Assembly (NCBI RefSeq): GCF_014648475.1
Contig: NZ_BMRE01000002.1
Span: forward strand, 310,001-374,000
DNA length: 64,000 bases
DNA from: Lentzea flava
Lineage (GTDB): Bacteria; Actinomycetota; Actinomycetes; Mycobacteriales; Pseudonocardiaceae
Reading direction: 5' to 3'
The translations under genes and the position numbers were made by a program. The notes beneath the pieces are model-generated. The model saw nothing but the letters and a program-made list of their open reading frames with translations. It had not been told where the DNA came from and made no database searches. How positions within the stretch are numbered: position 1 is the first letter of the stretch; each line of letters begins with the position of its first letter. This document shows positions 39,918 to 48,570 of this stretch, piece after piece.

Positions 39918-42707
39918 TCACGACTGCGCCGCCGCCACCACCTGCGCGACGGTCATCGCCGACCCACGTGCGAACTCGGCGGCATAGGTCTCGTCACCCA
40001 ACGCCTGCAGGCACAACGCCACGCACTGGTCGTGTGAGGCCGCGAAGTTCGCCGACCCGAACAGGGGCAGTCCGACCGACTGCCACACCCGGTCCGCGCC
40101 ACCCAGCAGCAACGCGGCGTGCGCGGCGGAGCCCGTGACCACCGAGATCAGCGCCAGCAGCTCCACGGACACCGCTATGCCCAGCAGGTCGTCGAACTTC
40201 TCCTTGATGCGCAACGAAGAAGTGGCCAGCTCACGGGCCTCCACGACGTCACCGCGTCCCATCGCGACGAATGCCAGGACGTACAACGCGTACGCGCGCG
40301 CCCAGAGCTCGCCGTTCTCCTCACACACGGACCGCGCCTCGGTGCACAGAGCAGCCGCCCGATCGAGTTCCCCGCCGAAGGCCACGGTGATCGCCAACGC
40401 GACCCGCGCCATGATCACGTTGCTGTCCAGGTGACCCAGCTCCGAGTGCCGCCGATCGGCCTCCGCCAGCAGCGAAGCACCCGTGGGCAGGTCGTCGTCG
40501 AACACCGCCGCCGCGCCCTGCACGTAGGTCGCGTAGACGTCGGCGTCCTCGTCGTCCAGCAGCGAGGCCTCCGCGCGGCACGACTCCAGCAGCGCGGGCA
40601 CCGCGGACGTGTTGCCCTGCAACGTCGCCACGTACCCCGTGACCCACAACGCCTTGCAGCGCGCCCGCGACGGCTCGGTCTCCAGCGACAGCGCCCAGTT
40701 CAGCCAGTGCCGTCCCTCGGCGAAGCGGCCGCAGCCGACCCAGTAGAACCACAGCGTCGCCGCCAGCCGCAGGCCCGTGTCGGCCTCACCCGGCGTTGTC
40801 AGCGAGTACTCCAGCGCCGCGCGGATGTTGCCGCTCTCGGCGGTCATCCACCCGACGGTCGCGGCCTGCCGCGGTGTGAACCAGGCGCGCTCGCCTTGCT
40901 CGGCGATCCCGGCGTACCAGTCGCGATGCCTCAAGCGCAGCCGTGACTCCTCATCGCTCGCACGCAACCGCGTCTGCCCGTACTGGCGCATGGTCTCCAG
41001 CAACCGATAGCGCGCCACGCCCGCGTGTTCCTCGCGTTGCAGAACGGACTTGTCGACCAGGCCGTCCACCGCGTCGAACATGTAATCCGCGGTCAGCGCG
41101 TCGTCCGAGCACACCGCCTCGGCCGCGGCGAGGTCGAAGCTGCCCGCGAAGACCGAGGCCCGCGCCCACAGCAGCTGTTCGCGCGGCGAGCAGAGGTCGA
41201 AGCTCCAGTCCATGGTCGCGAGGAGGGTCTGGTGCTGGGGCAACGCGGTTCGTCCGTCGTCGGTGAGCACCCTGAACCGGTCGTCGAGCCGTTCCAGCAG
41301 CTGCGCCGGGGTCAGGGCCCGCACCCGCAGCGCCGCCATCTCGATCGCCAGCGGGATGCCGTCCAGCCGCCGGCACAGGTCCGTGACGGCCTGCTCGTTC
41401 GCCTCCGTGATGACGAACGAGCCGGGCACCGCGGCGTTGGCCCGTTGGGCGAACAAGGTCGCCGCCGGATACGGCACGGACAACGGCGCTACGGACATCA
41501 CCTGCTCGCCATAGACCCGGAGCGCGCGCCGGGACGTGGCGATGACACGCAGCTTTGGCGCGACCCGCAGCAGCGTGTCGACCAACACCGCGCAGTGGTC
41601 CACGACGTGTTCGCAGTTGTCCAGCACCAGCAACGCATCCCGGTCGGCCAGGAACTCGGTGAGAACGCTCAGCTGCCCGCGCCCGGTCTGGTCCACGACG
41701 CCCAGCGCCTCGGCCACCGTGTGCGGCACCAGCGCCCTGTCGCGCAACGCGGCCAGCTCGACCAGCCACACCCCGTCCGGCGGCTGCTCACCCCGCGCCA
41801 CGTGCACCGCGAGCCGGGTCTTGCCCACCCCGCCCACACCGACGAGCGTCACCAGCCGGTGTTGCCTGATCAGGTCGGCGACGTGCTCGGTCTCCGGGCG
41901 GTCCACGAAGCTCGACCGGTCGGCCGGCAGATTTCCGCGCACCACCACCGGAACGCGTTCGGGCAGGTCGAGGCGCGGATCGCCGGACAGCACCGCCTGT
42001 TCGAGGTCGCGCAGCCGGGTGCCGGGCTCGATGCCCAGCTCGTCGACGAGCACACCCCTGGCCCGGTGGAACGCGGCCAGCGACTCCGCCTGCCGCCCGC
42101 AGCGGTAGAGCGCGATCATCAGCTGTTCCCACAGCCGTTCGCGGAACGGGTGCTGCTCGACCAGCGAGTTCACCAGCGGCGCCACCGCGGCGTGCTCCCC
42201 GAGGGCGAGCGACGCGTCCATCAGCGCCTCTGTCGCGTCCATCCGCAGCTCGGTGAGCCGCGCGGACTCCTGCCGCGTCCACTCACCCGGCCGGCAGTCC
42301 GCCAGCGGATCACCTGTCCACAACGCGAGCGCCTCACGCAGCTGCCGTGCGGACTCCACCGGGTCGTTGCTCGCTCGTGCTGCTGCGACGAGCGCCTCGA
42401 ACCGTGCGACGTCGACGGTGTCGGCGGACGCGTTGAGCACGTAGCCCGGTTCGCGGGTCGTGATCAGCTCGCCGAGCCCGGCGTCCCGGATCTGGTTGCG
42501 CAGACGGGCGAGGAGGCTGTGGAGCGTCTTCGTGGCGGTCGCGGGCACCTCGTCCGACCAGAGCGCGTCCACGAGTGCGCTCTTCGGGACCGTCTCGCCT
42601 GGCTTGAGGGCGAGACGAGCCACGAGGGTCCGCTGTCCCGCGCTGCTGAGCTGAACTGCTCCGTTCGGGCCCGTGAGTTCGAGCGGTCCGAGCAGCCGGA
42701 TGATCAC
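39918..42707 (-). CDS. SARP/AfsR-like regulator (OmpR-type DBD, BTAD, NB-ARC, TPR)
   Basis: 929 aa. Residues 1-90: winged helix (VIIRLLGPLELTGPNGAVQL, GQRTLVARLALKPGETVPKS, ALVDALWSDEVPATATKTLH). Residues 95-245: BTAD (FEALVAAARASNDPVESARQ, LYRCGRQAESLAAFHRARGV). Residues 270-560: NB-ARC with P-loop TLVGVGGVGKTRLAVHVA and LLVLDNCEHV (Walker B). C-terminal 300 aa: TPR-like helices. It is an ATP-switch activator of pathway genes. GTG 42707 (family-like start, AGGACG upstream) is preferred to TTG 42755. Divergent from the P450 with 57 bp between. Confidence 0.94.
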   Translation of the reverse strand: MIIRLLGPLELTGPNGAVQLSSAGQRTLVARLALKPGETVPKSALVDALWSDEVPATATKTLHSLLARLRNQIRDAGLGELITTREPGYVLNASADTVDVARFEALVAAARASNDPVESARQLREALALWTGDPLADCRPGEWTRQESARLTELRMDATEALMDASLALGEHAAVAPLVNSLVEQHPFRERLWEQLMIALYRCGRQAESLAAFHRARGVLVDELGIEPGTRLRDLEQAVLSGDPRLDLPERVPVVVRGNLPADRSSFVDRPETEHVADLIRQHRLVTLVGVGGVGKTRLAVHVARGEQPPDGVWLVELAALRDRALVPHTVAEALGVVDQTGRGQLSVLTEFLADRDALLVLDNCEHVVDHCAVLVDTLLRVAPKLRVIATSRRALRVYGEQVMSVAPLSVPYPAATLFAQRANAAVPGSFVITEANEQAVTDLCRRLDGIPLAIEMAALRVRALTPAQLLERLDDRFRVLTDDGRTALPQHQTLLATMDWSFDLCSPREQLLWARASVFAGSFDLAAAEAVCSDDALTADYMFDAVDGLVDKSVLQREEHAGVARYRLLETMRQYGQTRLRASDEESRLRLRHRDWYAGIAEQGERAWFTPRQAATVGWMTAESGNIRAALEYSLTTPGEADTGLRLAATLWFYWVGCGRFAEGRHWLNWALSLETEPSRARCKALWVTGYVATLQGNTSAVPALLESCRAEASLLDDEDADVYATYVQGAAAVFDDDLPTGASLLAEADRRHSELGHLDSNVIMARVALAITVAFGGELDRAAALCTEARSVCEENGELWARAYALYVLAFVAMGRGDVVEARELATSSLRIKEKFDDLLGIAVSVELLALISVVTGSAAHAALLLGGADRVWQSVGLPLFGSANFAASHDQCVALCLQALGDETYAAEFARGSAMTVAQVVAAAQS

Positions 42708-42764
42708 GTTTTTCGTCCTGTCGTCAGCCCCCGACAAAGGCTGGAACCGCGCCAAGATATCGCA

Positions 42765-43805
42765 ATGGAATTCGACCCGAGAATCAACGCCCAGCGGGTG
42801 ACCGCCTACGCAGAGCTGCGTGCCGTGCTGTCTGATCCGGTGACGTTCTCCTCCCGGAACATGACAGGACCGCAGGTCGCGGCCGTAGCGGCACTGCTGC
42901 CGCCGGAGCAGCGGCGATTGCTGGAATTGATGTCATCGCTGAACGCGGCGGACGGGTCCAGGCACGCCCGAATTCGTGCCGCGGCGAATCAGAAATTCAC
43001 TCCAACGGCCGTGCGCCGAATGGCTGACCCAATTAGGGAACGGGCACGGGCGCTGCTCGACGCCCTGCCGGAGGAAGCCGACTTCGTGAGCGAGTTCGCC
43101 GCGCCGTTCGCGCTGGGCGTCGTCGGTGACGTGCTCGGCGTGCCGGAGAAGGACTTCCCGCTGTTCCGCGAGTTCGTGGCACCCGTGCTGGAGCTGACCA
43201 GCGGCGAGGAGGTCAGCGAACGGGTCCTCGGGTCGTACTTCACGGGCATGAACGAGTTCTGCGCCTACTTCGGGCGCTCGGACGCGTTCAAGGGCGGCCA
43301 GCTGTCCGAACAGGAACGGCTCTCGCTGTGCCTGGCGGTGGTCGTGGCCGGCACCGACTCGACCACGAACATGCTGTCCAGCATGCTGCTGCGCCTCGAC
43401 CGCCGCGAACGCCGGCTGGGCGGCGTGGTGGAGGAGGTGGTGCGGCTCGACTCGCCGTTCATCGGCTTCTTCCGCACGGCGACGTGCCCGGTGACCATGG
43501 CCGGGACCAAGATCGCCGAAGGCGAGCACCTGTTCCTCGACTACGCGGCGGGCAACCGCGACCCGCGCGTGTTCACCGAGGACTTCGACCCCGGCAGGCC
43601 GTCAGTGCCGGGACACCTGGGCTTCGGGCACGGCCCGCACTACTGCCTGGGCGCCCAGCTGGCGCGACTGGAAGGCCGGATCGTGGCCGAAGAGCTGCTC
43701 GACCGCTCGTACGAGGTGGCCGAGCAGCCCGTGCGCTATCGCAGGCACCTGATCAGCCACGGGCCTGCGGAGCTGCGGTTCAGACGAGCGCAGCGTCGAG
43801 GGTGA
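42765..43805 (+). CDS. Compact cytochrome P450
   Basis: 346 aa, about 50-60 shorter than usual. I helix: VVVAGTDSTTN (A195-G196-T197-D198). K helix: EEVVRLDSP (ExxR). Heme loop: LGFGHGPHYCLGAQLARLE with Cys 294. It begins at TAYAELRAVLSDPVTFSSRN, the B-helix region (usually about residue 50), so the N-terminal membrane-proximal sheet is missing; the part between I and K helices is also short. The C helix HAR form (SRHARIRAAANQKFTPTAV) is present. A substrate is not known. Its only neighbour of a pathway type is the divergent SARP gene. The 3' end overlaps osmC-like gene by 26 bp. Confidence 0.85.
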   Translation: MEFDPRINAQRVTAYAELRAVLSDPVTFSSRNMTGPQVAAVAALLPPEQRRLLELMSSLNAADGSRHARIRAAANQKFTPTAVRRMADPIRERARALLDALPEEADFVSEFAAPFALGVVGDVLGVPEKDFPLFREFVAPVLELTSGEEVSERVLGSYFTGMNEFCAYFGRSDAFKGGQLSEQERLSLCLAVVVAGTDSTTNMLSSMLLRLDRRERRLGGVVEEVVRLDSPFIGFFRTATCPVTMAGTKIAEGEHLFLDYAAGNRDPRVFTEDFDPGRPSVPGHLGFGHGPHYCLGAQLARLEGRIVAEELLDRSYEVAEQPVRYRRHLISHGPAELRFRRAQRRG

Positions 43806-44208
43806 TGTTCTCGACGGCCGCGAGCGCCTTGGACACCGGGCAGTTCTTCTTGGCGCCCTCGGCCGCCTCGACGAAGGCCTCCTGCGTCAGCCCCGGCACG
43901 TTGGCGCGCACGGTCAGGTGGATGGCCGTGATGCCCTGGCCCGCCACGAAGGTGACCTTGGCGTTGGTGTCGATCGAGGTGGGCGGCGTGCCCGCACCGG
44001 TGAGACCGTGCGAGAGCGCCATCGAGTAGCACGACGAGTGCGCCGCCGCGATGAGCTCCTCGGGGCTGGTCTTGCCGCCCGCCTCCTCGGCGCGCGCCTT
44101 CCAGTCGATGTCGAAGCTGCCGCTCTTGGAGGTGTCGAGGTTGACGTTGCCCTTGCCCTCGATGAGAGAGCCTTCCCAGTGCGCGCTTGCCGATTGGGTG
44201 ACTGCCAT
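43780..44208 (-). CDS. OsmC-family peroxiredoxin
   Basis: 142 aa. The reactive Cys lies in AAHSSCYSMALSHGL (C60) and the second in KKNCPVSKAL (C123), the OsmC pair that reduces organic hydroperoxides. Start ATG 44208 has GGAG four bases upstream. The ISSXX pattern and the N-terminal VTQSASAHWEGSLIEGKG fit the OsmC branch rather than Ohr. Convergent with the P450 gene. Confidence 0.93.
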   Translation of the reverse strand: MAVTQSASAHWEGSLIEGKGNVNLDTSKSGSFDIDWKARAEEAGGKTSPEELIAAAHSSCYSMALSHGLTGAGTPPTSIDTNAKVTFVAGQGITAIHLTVRANVPGLTQEAFVEAAEGAKKNCPVSKALAAVENITLDAALV

Positions 44209-44438
44209 GGTCTCCAAGTCCTTCTCACACGAGCCCGAACCGAACGGTTCGAGCGGACACCGACCACCTTTCCACGGACGGGCCTGGCGATCACCCCGAG
44301 AACCACGTGCCGGGATGGAACAGTCGTCCCGTGACCGTCGTGCTGCCTCCCCGTGTCGGTGCCGAAGATCGGGGCCAGCTCGTGCAGCCCGCGAGTTTCC
44401 CGAGCGATGAGGTGCTCGCCGAGTCCATGCGGGGCTGC

Positions 44439-44581
44439 GGGGTTGGGTGCCTGGTGCGCCTGCGGGGTCCGGCACACGATGGGATTGCGGGTCTGACACT
44501 CGATGGGACTGCGGGTCCGGCACGCGATGGGGCCGCGGGGTTCGGTGCCTGGTGCGGCTGCGAGGTTCGGCAAGCGATGGG
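44439..44581. repeat. Nested direct repeats
   Basis: Three near-identical 24-bp units at 44469-44492, 44493-44516 and 44517-44540 (core CGATGGGRYTGCGGGT) sit between two copies of a 45-bp element (44439-44483 and 44537-44581; core GGTGCCTGGTGCGSCTGCG) that differ at about five positions. Frames through it give GPAHDGIAG-like repeats but codon use and context do not support a gene. Confidence 0.7.
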
Positions 44582-44647
44582 CGCGCGGATGTTCTTCACG
44601 CGGGGGGTTTGGGGGGTCGTCCCCCCAACATCATGGCGAAACGAAGA

Positions 44648-44678
44648 ACGGCCCACGCCCTTGGTGGGCATAGGCCGT
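44648..44678 (-). terminator. Hairpin downstream of tRNA-Gly
   Basis: ACGGCC / GGCCGT arms with an inner CCAC / GTGG pairing and a small bulge, 15 bp after the 3' end of the tRNA on the minus strand. Confidence 0.6.
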
Positions 44679-44692
44679 CCTGAGTGAAGCCG

Positions 44693-44765
44693 AGCGGATG
44701 ACGAGACTCGAACTCGCGACCCTCACCTTGGCAAGGTGATGCGCTACCAACTGCGCTACATCCGC
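44693..44765 (-). tRNA. tRNA-Gly (anticodon GCC)
   Basis: 73 nt. On the minus strand the acceptor stem GCGGATG pairs with CATCCGC, discriminator T, D-loop AGTTGGTA, anticodon loop TTGCCAA (GCC), T-loop TTCGAGT. CCA is not encoded. Confidence 0.97.
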
Positions 44766-44799
44766 ACTGCCTTGCTACGAGAAGAACTATACAACAGCC

Positions 44800-45198
44800 T
44801 CAAACCGCGTCTCGACCGGGGGGCTGTAATCCGGCCAACAGTTGATCTACCTCGGTCAACTGCTCCTTGGGCCACCGCCACTCCCACAGCGCCCGCACCT
44901 TGGGCAGCACGTCGCACGGCAGCCAGGCCGCGACCTCCTCGCGGAGGTCCCAGTCGTCGAACACGTGCTCGTAGAAGCTGACCAGCGCGGCGTTCTCCAG
45001 GAACTGCTCCGGCTGGTGGAAGCACCAGTGCGCGAAGCCGTACGCGCGGCGCAGCACGTCGTCGTTCTGCTCGCGGTGGGCTTCCATCGTCAGCTGGGAG
45101 AGCTCCGAGAAGAAGACGTGGCAGGACCACTCCTCGGTCTCGGCGACAGCACGAAGTTCCGGCACCAGAGCCGAAGCGCGTTCCCGCCAGTCCACCAC
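44800..45198 (-). CDS. Hypothetical protein
   Basis: 132 aa, soluble, acidic and rich in aromatic residues: VVDWRERASALVPELRAVAE, then WSCHVFFSELSQLTMEAHRE, AYGFAHWCFHQPEQFLENAA, SFYEHVFDDWDLREEVAAWL. It resembles small actinobacterial and proteobacterial proteins of DUF7674 type, but I am not sure. GTG 45198 is the first good start; longer forms run into the divergent sigma promoter. It lies 34 bp upstream of tRNA-Gly. Confidence 0.65.
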   Translation of the reverse strand: MVDWRERASALVPELRAVAETEEWSCHVFFSELSQLTMEAHREQNDDVLRRAYGFAHWCFHQPEQFLENAALVSFYEHVFDDWDLREEVAAWLPCDVLPKVRALWEWRWPKEQLTEVDQLLAGLQPPGRDAV

Positions 45199-45372
45199 GG
45201 TCGTGACGATAGTCGCTCGATCTTCTTCGTCCGACGGTCCGACGCCCACCTGTGACCGTCTCGTCACCGGATGCGTTGCGCTGATCAGCCCACGACTATC
45301 GGATGGTCTTGTATATCGACCTGTTCTCGACCAGGAGCAGTTCTGGCCCCTTGTGGCATGTTGAACCACGTG

Positions 45373-46683
45373 ATGGTCGACGAGAACGAGGTCGACCGGG
45401 ACCTGCTCGCCAGGGTGCGCGACGGAGACGACTCGGCCTACGGCGAACTGTTCTCCCGGCACGCGGACGCGATCCGCCGTTTCTCACTCAGGCACGTCCG
45501 CGAGGCGGCCGAGGCCGACGATCTCACCGCCGAGGCGTTCTTCCGCATGCTGCAGGCGATCCGGCGTGGCAGCGGTCCCACCGACCACGTCCGCACCTAC
45601 CTGCTGACGGTGGCTCGCCGCGTCGCGTGGGAGTGGAGCGGGCGGCGTCGTGACGTCCCGGTCGAGGACGAGGAGCTGGGCCGCCGCGTCGAACCCGTGG
45701 GTGACAACGCGAACCGGCGGGTCGAGCACAACCTCATCACCAGGGCTTTCTCCAGCCTGCCTGAACGCTGGCGGGTCGTGTTGTGGCGCGTCGAGGTGGA
45801 GGGCGAACGGCCCGCCTCCGTGGCACCGCACTTCGGTCTCTCGCCCAATGCCATGTCGGCGTTGGCGCGGCGCGCGCGTGAGGGTCTGCGTGCTGCGTAC
45901 CTGCAGGCGCACCTGGCCGCGGACGACGGGCGTTCGTCGTGCGCGGCGATCAGGTCGAAGCTCGGCACGTTCACCGCCGGCGGGGTCCAGGGCGTGGAGG
46001 AACGCCGGATCCGGGCCCACCTGGACACCTGTTCTTCCTGTGCACAGCTCTACACCGAGCTGAACGAGGTCTGCGCGACCCTGCGCGCCAACGCGGCGTT
46101 CCTGATCGTGCCGTCCACGCTCGGCCTCGCGTTCGCCGGGAAGGTGCTGATCAGCAAGGCGAAGCTGGCCGTCGCCGCCGCGAGCGTGGCGACCGTCGGC
46201 CTGATCGGGACGATGGCCGCGGTGTTCAACGGCGGGGCCGGTGTCGCGGTGCTGCAGCCGGACCAGAACCCGGTGATCGCCATGGTCACGTCGGGGTCGT
46301 CCAGCTCGAGCCACGACCAGGAGCTCGTGGTCGCGCCGCCGCCCCAGGGCGAGCAGCAGCGGGAGCAGCCGCGCGAGAACGTGGTCAACCCCGGTGGTGG
46401 TCAGCGTCAGGAGACCGTGCGCAAGACGACGTCCTACGCGCCGCCGCCGGTCAGCGACCAGCGCAGGGAACCGCCGGCCGAGCGGGCGATGCCGGTCGTC
46501 GCGTCGTCGTCGAACTCCAGCGAGGTGGTCACGACCGTGTCCACCACCGTGCGCGAGGTGAAGTCGCTGAACACGGCGCCCTCGACGTCCGAGACGCCGT
46601 CGTCCTCCAGCCCCTGCTCGACGCCGCAGACCACGGCCACCACGATCACGCTCTACCCGAAGCCGCCGCCGGCTCAGGACTGA
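45373..46683 (+). CDS. ECF sigma factor fused to zinc-finger anti-sigma-like domain, TM helix and low-complexity tail
   Basis: 436 aa. Region 2 (about 10-80): LLARVRDGDDSAYGELFSRH, LTAEAFFRMLQAIRR. Region 4 (about 115-170): AFSSLPERWRVVLWRVEVEG, then HFGLSPNAMSALARRAREGL. After this comes zinc-finger motif H216-x3-C220-x2-C223 (RAHLDTCSSCAQLYTEL), a TM helix at about 265-290 (SVATVGLIGTMAAVF), and a Pro/Ser/Thr/Gln-rich extracellular tail. It joins an ECF sigma factor to its zf-HC2 regulator in one membrane-bound protein. ATG 45358 is an alternative start. Target genes are unknown. Confidence 0.87.
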   Translation: MVDENEVDRDLLARVRDGDDSAYGELFSRHADAIRRFSLRHVREAAEADDLTAEAFFRMLQAIRRGSGPTDHVRTYLLTVARRVAWEWSGRRRDVPVEDEELGRRVEPVGDNANRRVEHNLITRAFSSLPERWRVVLWRVEVEGERPASVAPHFGLSPNAMSALARRAREGLRAAYLQAHLAADDGRSSCAAIRSKLGTFTAGGVQGVEERRIRAHLDTCSSCAQLYTELNEVCATLRANAAFLIVPSTLGLAFAGKVLISKAKLAVAAASVATVGLIGTMAAVFNGGAGVAVLQPDQNPVIAMVTSGSSSSSHDQELVVAPPPQGEQQREQPRENVVNPGGGQRQETVRKTTSYAPPPVSDQRREPPAERAMPVVASSSNSSEVVTTVSTTVREVKSLNTAPSTSETPSSSSPCSTPQTTATTITLYPKPPPAQD

Positions 46684-46777
46684 CGGTGACGATCAAGGGC
46701 GGCGGAGTTCACCCACAAGGCTCACCTCGCGTTCGGTACGGTTTTCCCAAGACCGAACGAGCGTGGGAGACGGGTTC

Positions 46778-47215
46778 ATGACGCGGCTGGTGCGCGGTGC
46801 CGACGGGCGGATGTGGACGGTCCACAGCCGCATCGAGTGGCGCAACCCGGTGGAGTCCGACGACTTCGAGCACGACGTCAGCGGTGGCGTCCTGCCGGGC
46901 ATCATGATGGCAGGGATGCTGGTCGTGATGACGGTCGTGCTGATCGCGTGGACGCCGGAACAGGTGGTCGTGCCCGCGTGGCTGATCCTCGCGTTGGTCT
47001 TCCTGTTCGCGTTCTTCCCGGTCCGCTGGGCGTTGCGCCGGCCGCACACGCTGGTCGCGGAGAGCAAGGCCACCGCGGACGAGCTGCCTCCCGAGCGGTG
47101 GGTCGGCCAGGTCAGGGGCCCGCTCGCGGTGCGCCAGGAGGCCAATCGCGTTGCCCGCACGATCGAGATGCACTCGCTGCCCGACGTCGAGGGCCCGCTG
47201 CAACCCGTCGACTGA
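46778..47215 (+). CDS. Two-TM membrane protein
   Basis: 145 aa. Cytoplasmic N-terminus (RGADGRMWTVHSRIEWRNPV), TM1 (GIMMAGMLVVMTVVLIAW), TM2 (WLILALVFLFAFFPVRWALR), then a soluble tail of about 50 aa. GGGAG seven bases upstream fixes ATG 46778. An inverted repeat GTTCGGT...ACCGAAC (46731-46758) lies in its promoter. Function unknown; ends 15 bp before the glycosylase gene and may be co-transcribed with it. Confidence 0.72.
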   Translation: MTRLVRGADGRMWTVHSRIEWRNPVESDDFEHDVSGGVLPGIMMAGMLVVMTVVLIAWTPEQVVVPAWLILALVFLFAFFPVRWALRRPHTLVAESKATADELPPERWVGQVRGPLAVRQEANRVARTIEMHSLPDVEGPLQPVD

Positions 47216-47230
47216 TGCGACACTGGACCG

Positions 47231-48097
47231 GTGCCCGAGCTACCCGAGGTAGAAGCACTGGTCCACCACCTGCGTGAGAACGCGGTGGGCCGAACCGTGC
47301 ACCGCGTCGACGTGGCGTCACTGCAGGTGCTCAAGACGTTCGACCCGCCGTGGACCGCGCTGCACGGCCAGGAGGTCGTGGCCGCCCACCGGCACGGCAA
47401 GCACCTCGACCTGGAGGTCGCGGACGGCCTGCACCTGGTCGTTCACCTCGCCAGGGCCGGGTGGCTGCGCTGGGCCGACACCCTGTCCGCTCCACCGCCC
47501 AAGCAGGGCCGCGGTCCGCTGGCGTTGCGGGTGCACCTGGGTCCGCCCGGTCAGGGGCCGGGGTTCGACCTGACGGAAGCCGGCACCAAGAAGGGGCTCG
47601 CGGCCTGGATCGTGCGCGACCCGAAGACCATCGCGAGCGTCGCCAGGCTGGGCCCCGACGCGTTGGGCATCACCCGCACGCAGCTCGAGGACCTGCTGGC
47701 CAAGCGCACCGAGCGGTTGAAGACGGCGCTCACCGAGCAGAGCCTGATCGCGGGCATCGGCAACGCGTACTCGGACGAGATCATGCACATGGCCCGGCTC
47801 TCGCCGTACGCGACGGCGGGCAAGCTCGACTCCGAACAGCTGGACCGGCTGCACGAAGCCATGATCAGCACGTTGACCGACGCGGTGGCGCGGTCCGTGG
47901 GTCAGGACGCCGCCCGGCTCAAGGGCGAGAAGCGGTCCGGCCTGCGGGTCCACGCGCGCACCGGACTGCCTTGCCCCGTCTGCGGCGACACCGTTCGTGA
48001 GGTGTCGTTCGCGGACAAGGCGTTCCAGTACTGCCCGACGTGCCAGACGGGCGGCAAGCCGCTGGCCGACCGCCGGTTGTCCCGCCTGCTCAAATAA
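47231..48097 (+). CDS. Fpg/Nei-family DNA glycosylase
   Basis: 288 aa. N-terminal PELPEVEALVHHLRENAVGR with catalytic Pro and Glu after Met removal. H2TH part: LTEQSLIAGIGNAYSDEIMH. C-terminal zinc finger: CPVCGDTVREVSFADKAFQY and CPTCQTGG. It removes oxidised bases and cuts at abasic sites. Fpg-type LPEVE and the later AGIGNxYxDE fit; I cannot separate MutM from Nei1-like forms from sequence alone. GTG 47231. Confidence 0.92.
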   Translation: MPELPEVEALVHHLRENAVGRTVHRVDVASLQVLKTFDPPWTALHGQEVVAAHRHGKHLDLEVADGLHLVVHLARAGWLRWADTLSAPPPKQGRGPLALRVHLGPPGQGPGFDLTEAGTKKGLAAWIVRDPKTIASVARLGPDALGITRTQLEDLLAKRTERLKTALTEQSLIAGIGNAYSDEIMHMARLSPYATAGKLDSEQLDRLHEAMISTLTDAVARSVGQDAARLKGEKRSGLRVHARTGLPCPVCGDTVREVSFADKAFQYCPTCQTGGKPLADRRLSRLLK

Positions 48098-48132
48098 CCA
48101 CCGCTTAACCGGCCTCGTTCAGCCTCAGCCGC

Positions 48133-48570
48133 ATGACACGTCTGAGGAAGGCTGCCGCTGTCGTCGCGGCCGCTGCCGCGGCCCTCGTCGTCGCGCCGAT
48201 GAACGCCAACGCCGCCGAGTACGGGTGCTCCGGCTCGCTGATCGACACCTACAAGGTGAAGTCCGAGGTGGGCAACCACCTGAGCACGATCCGGCTCTAC
48301 TACAACGGCAGCACGGGCTACAACTGCGCCGTCAACGTCAAGACGGCCTACTACTCGCAGTTCAAGCACGAAGCCTCGATCACGCTGATGAACGAGGACT
48401 GGCGCGAGGACAACAACCGCCCCGGCTACAACATCGACGAGGACGGCGGGAAGTTCCAGTACTACGCGGGTCCCGTGAAGGTGTACGGCAAGAACAAGTG
48501 CATCTACGTCGTCGCCCGCACCTGGTACTACGACGAGGTCGGCATCGGCAGCGGCAGCGGTCACTGCTGA
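48133..48570 (+). CDS. SapA-like secreted protein
   Basis: 145 aa. Signal peptide MTRLRKAAAVVAAAAAALVV, cleavage near NANA. Mature part: YGCSGSLIDTYKVKSE, YYNGSTGYNCAVNVKTAYYS, DGGKFQYYAGPVKVYGKNKC, ending SGSGHC. Four Cys. The Cys pattern and GxFQYYAGPVK block match spore-associated protein A of Streptomyces, a secreted surface protein of unknown role. The 3' end overlaps convergent lutC by 10 bp. Confidence 0.75.
   Translation: MTRLRKAAAVVAAAAAALVVAPMNANAAEYGCSGSLIDTYKVKSEVGNHLSTIRLYYNGSTGYNCAVNVKTAYYSQFKHEASITLMNEDWREDNNRPGYNIDEDGGKFQYYAGPVKVYGKNKCIYVVARTWYYDEVGIGSGSGHC

Larger units (their letters stand above)
44209..44692. other. Repeat-bearing intergenic gap, 484 bp
   Basis: No gene is supported. 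It holds the promoter of the osmC-like gene, a nested tandem repeat (44439-44581), a G/C-run hairpin near 44601-44633, and the tRNA-Gly terminator (44648-44678). Confidence 0.6.

Noticed and set aside
32160..44208. Possible biosynthetic gene cluster from glycan genes through SARP and P450
   Set aside because: There is no core biosynthetic enzyme (PKS, NRPS, terpene synthase, RiPP enzyme), so a cluster is not supported; only the SARP-P450 pair is reported.
44439..44581. Possible CRISPR array
   Set aside because: The 24-bp units touch each other with no spacers, and no cas gene is in the window.
44307..44687. 126-aa plus-strand open frame through the repeats
   Set aside because: Driven by the 24-bp repeat, ends next to tRNA-Gly, has no RBS and no domain. 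Kept as a repeat, not a gene.
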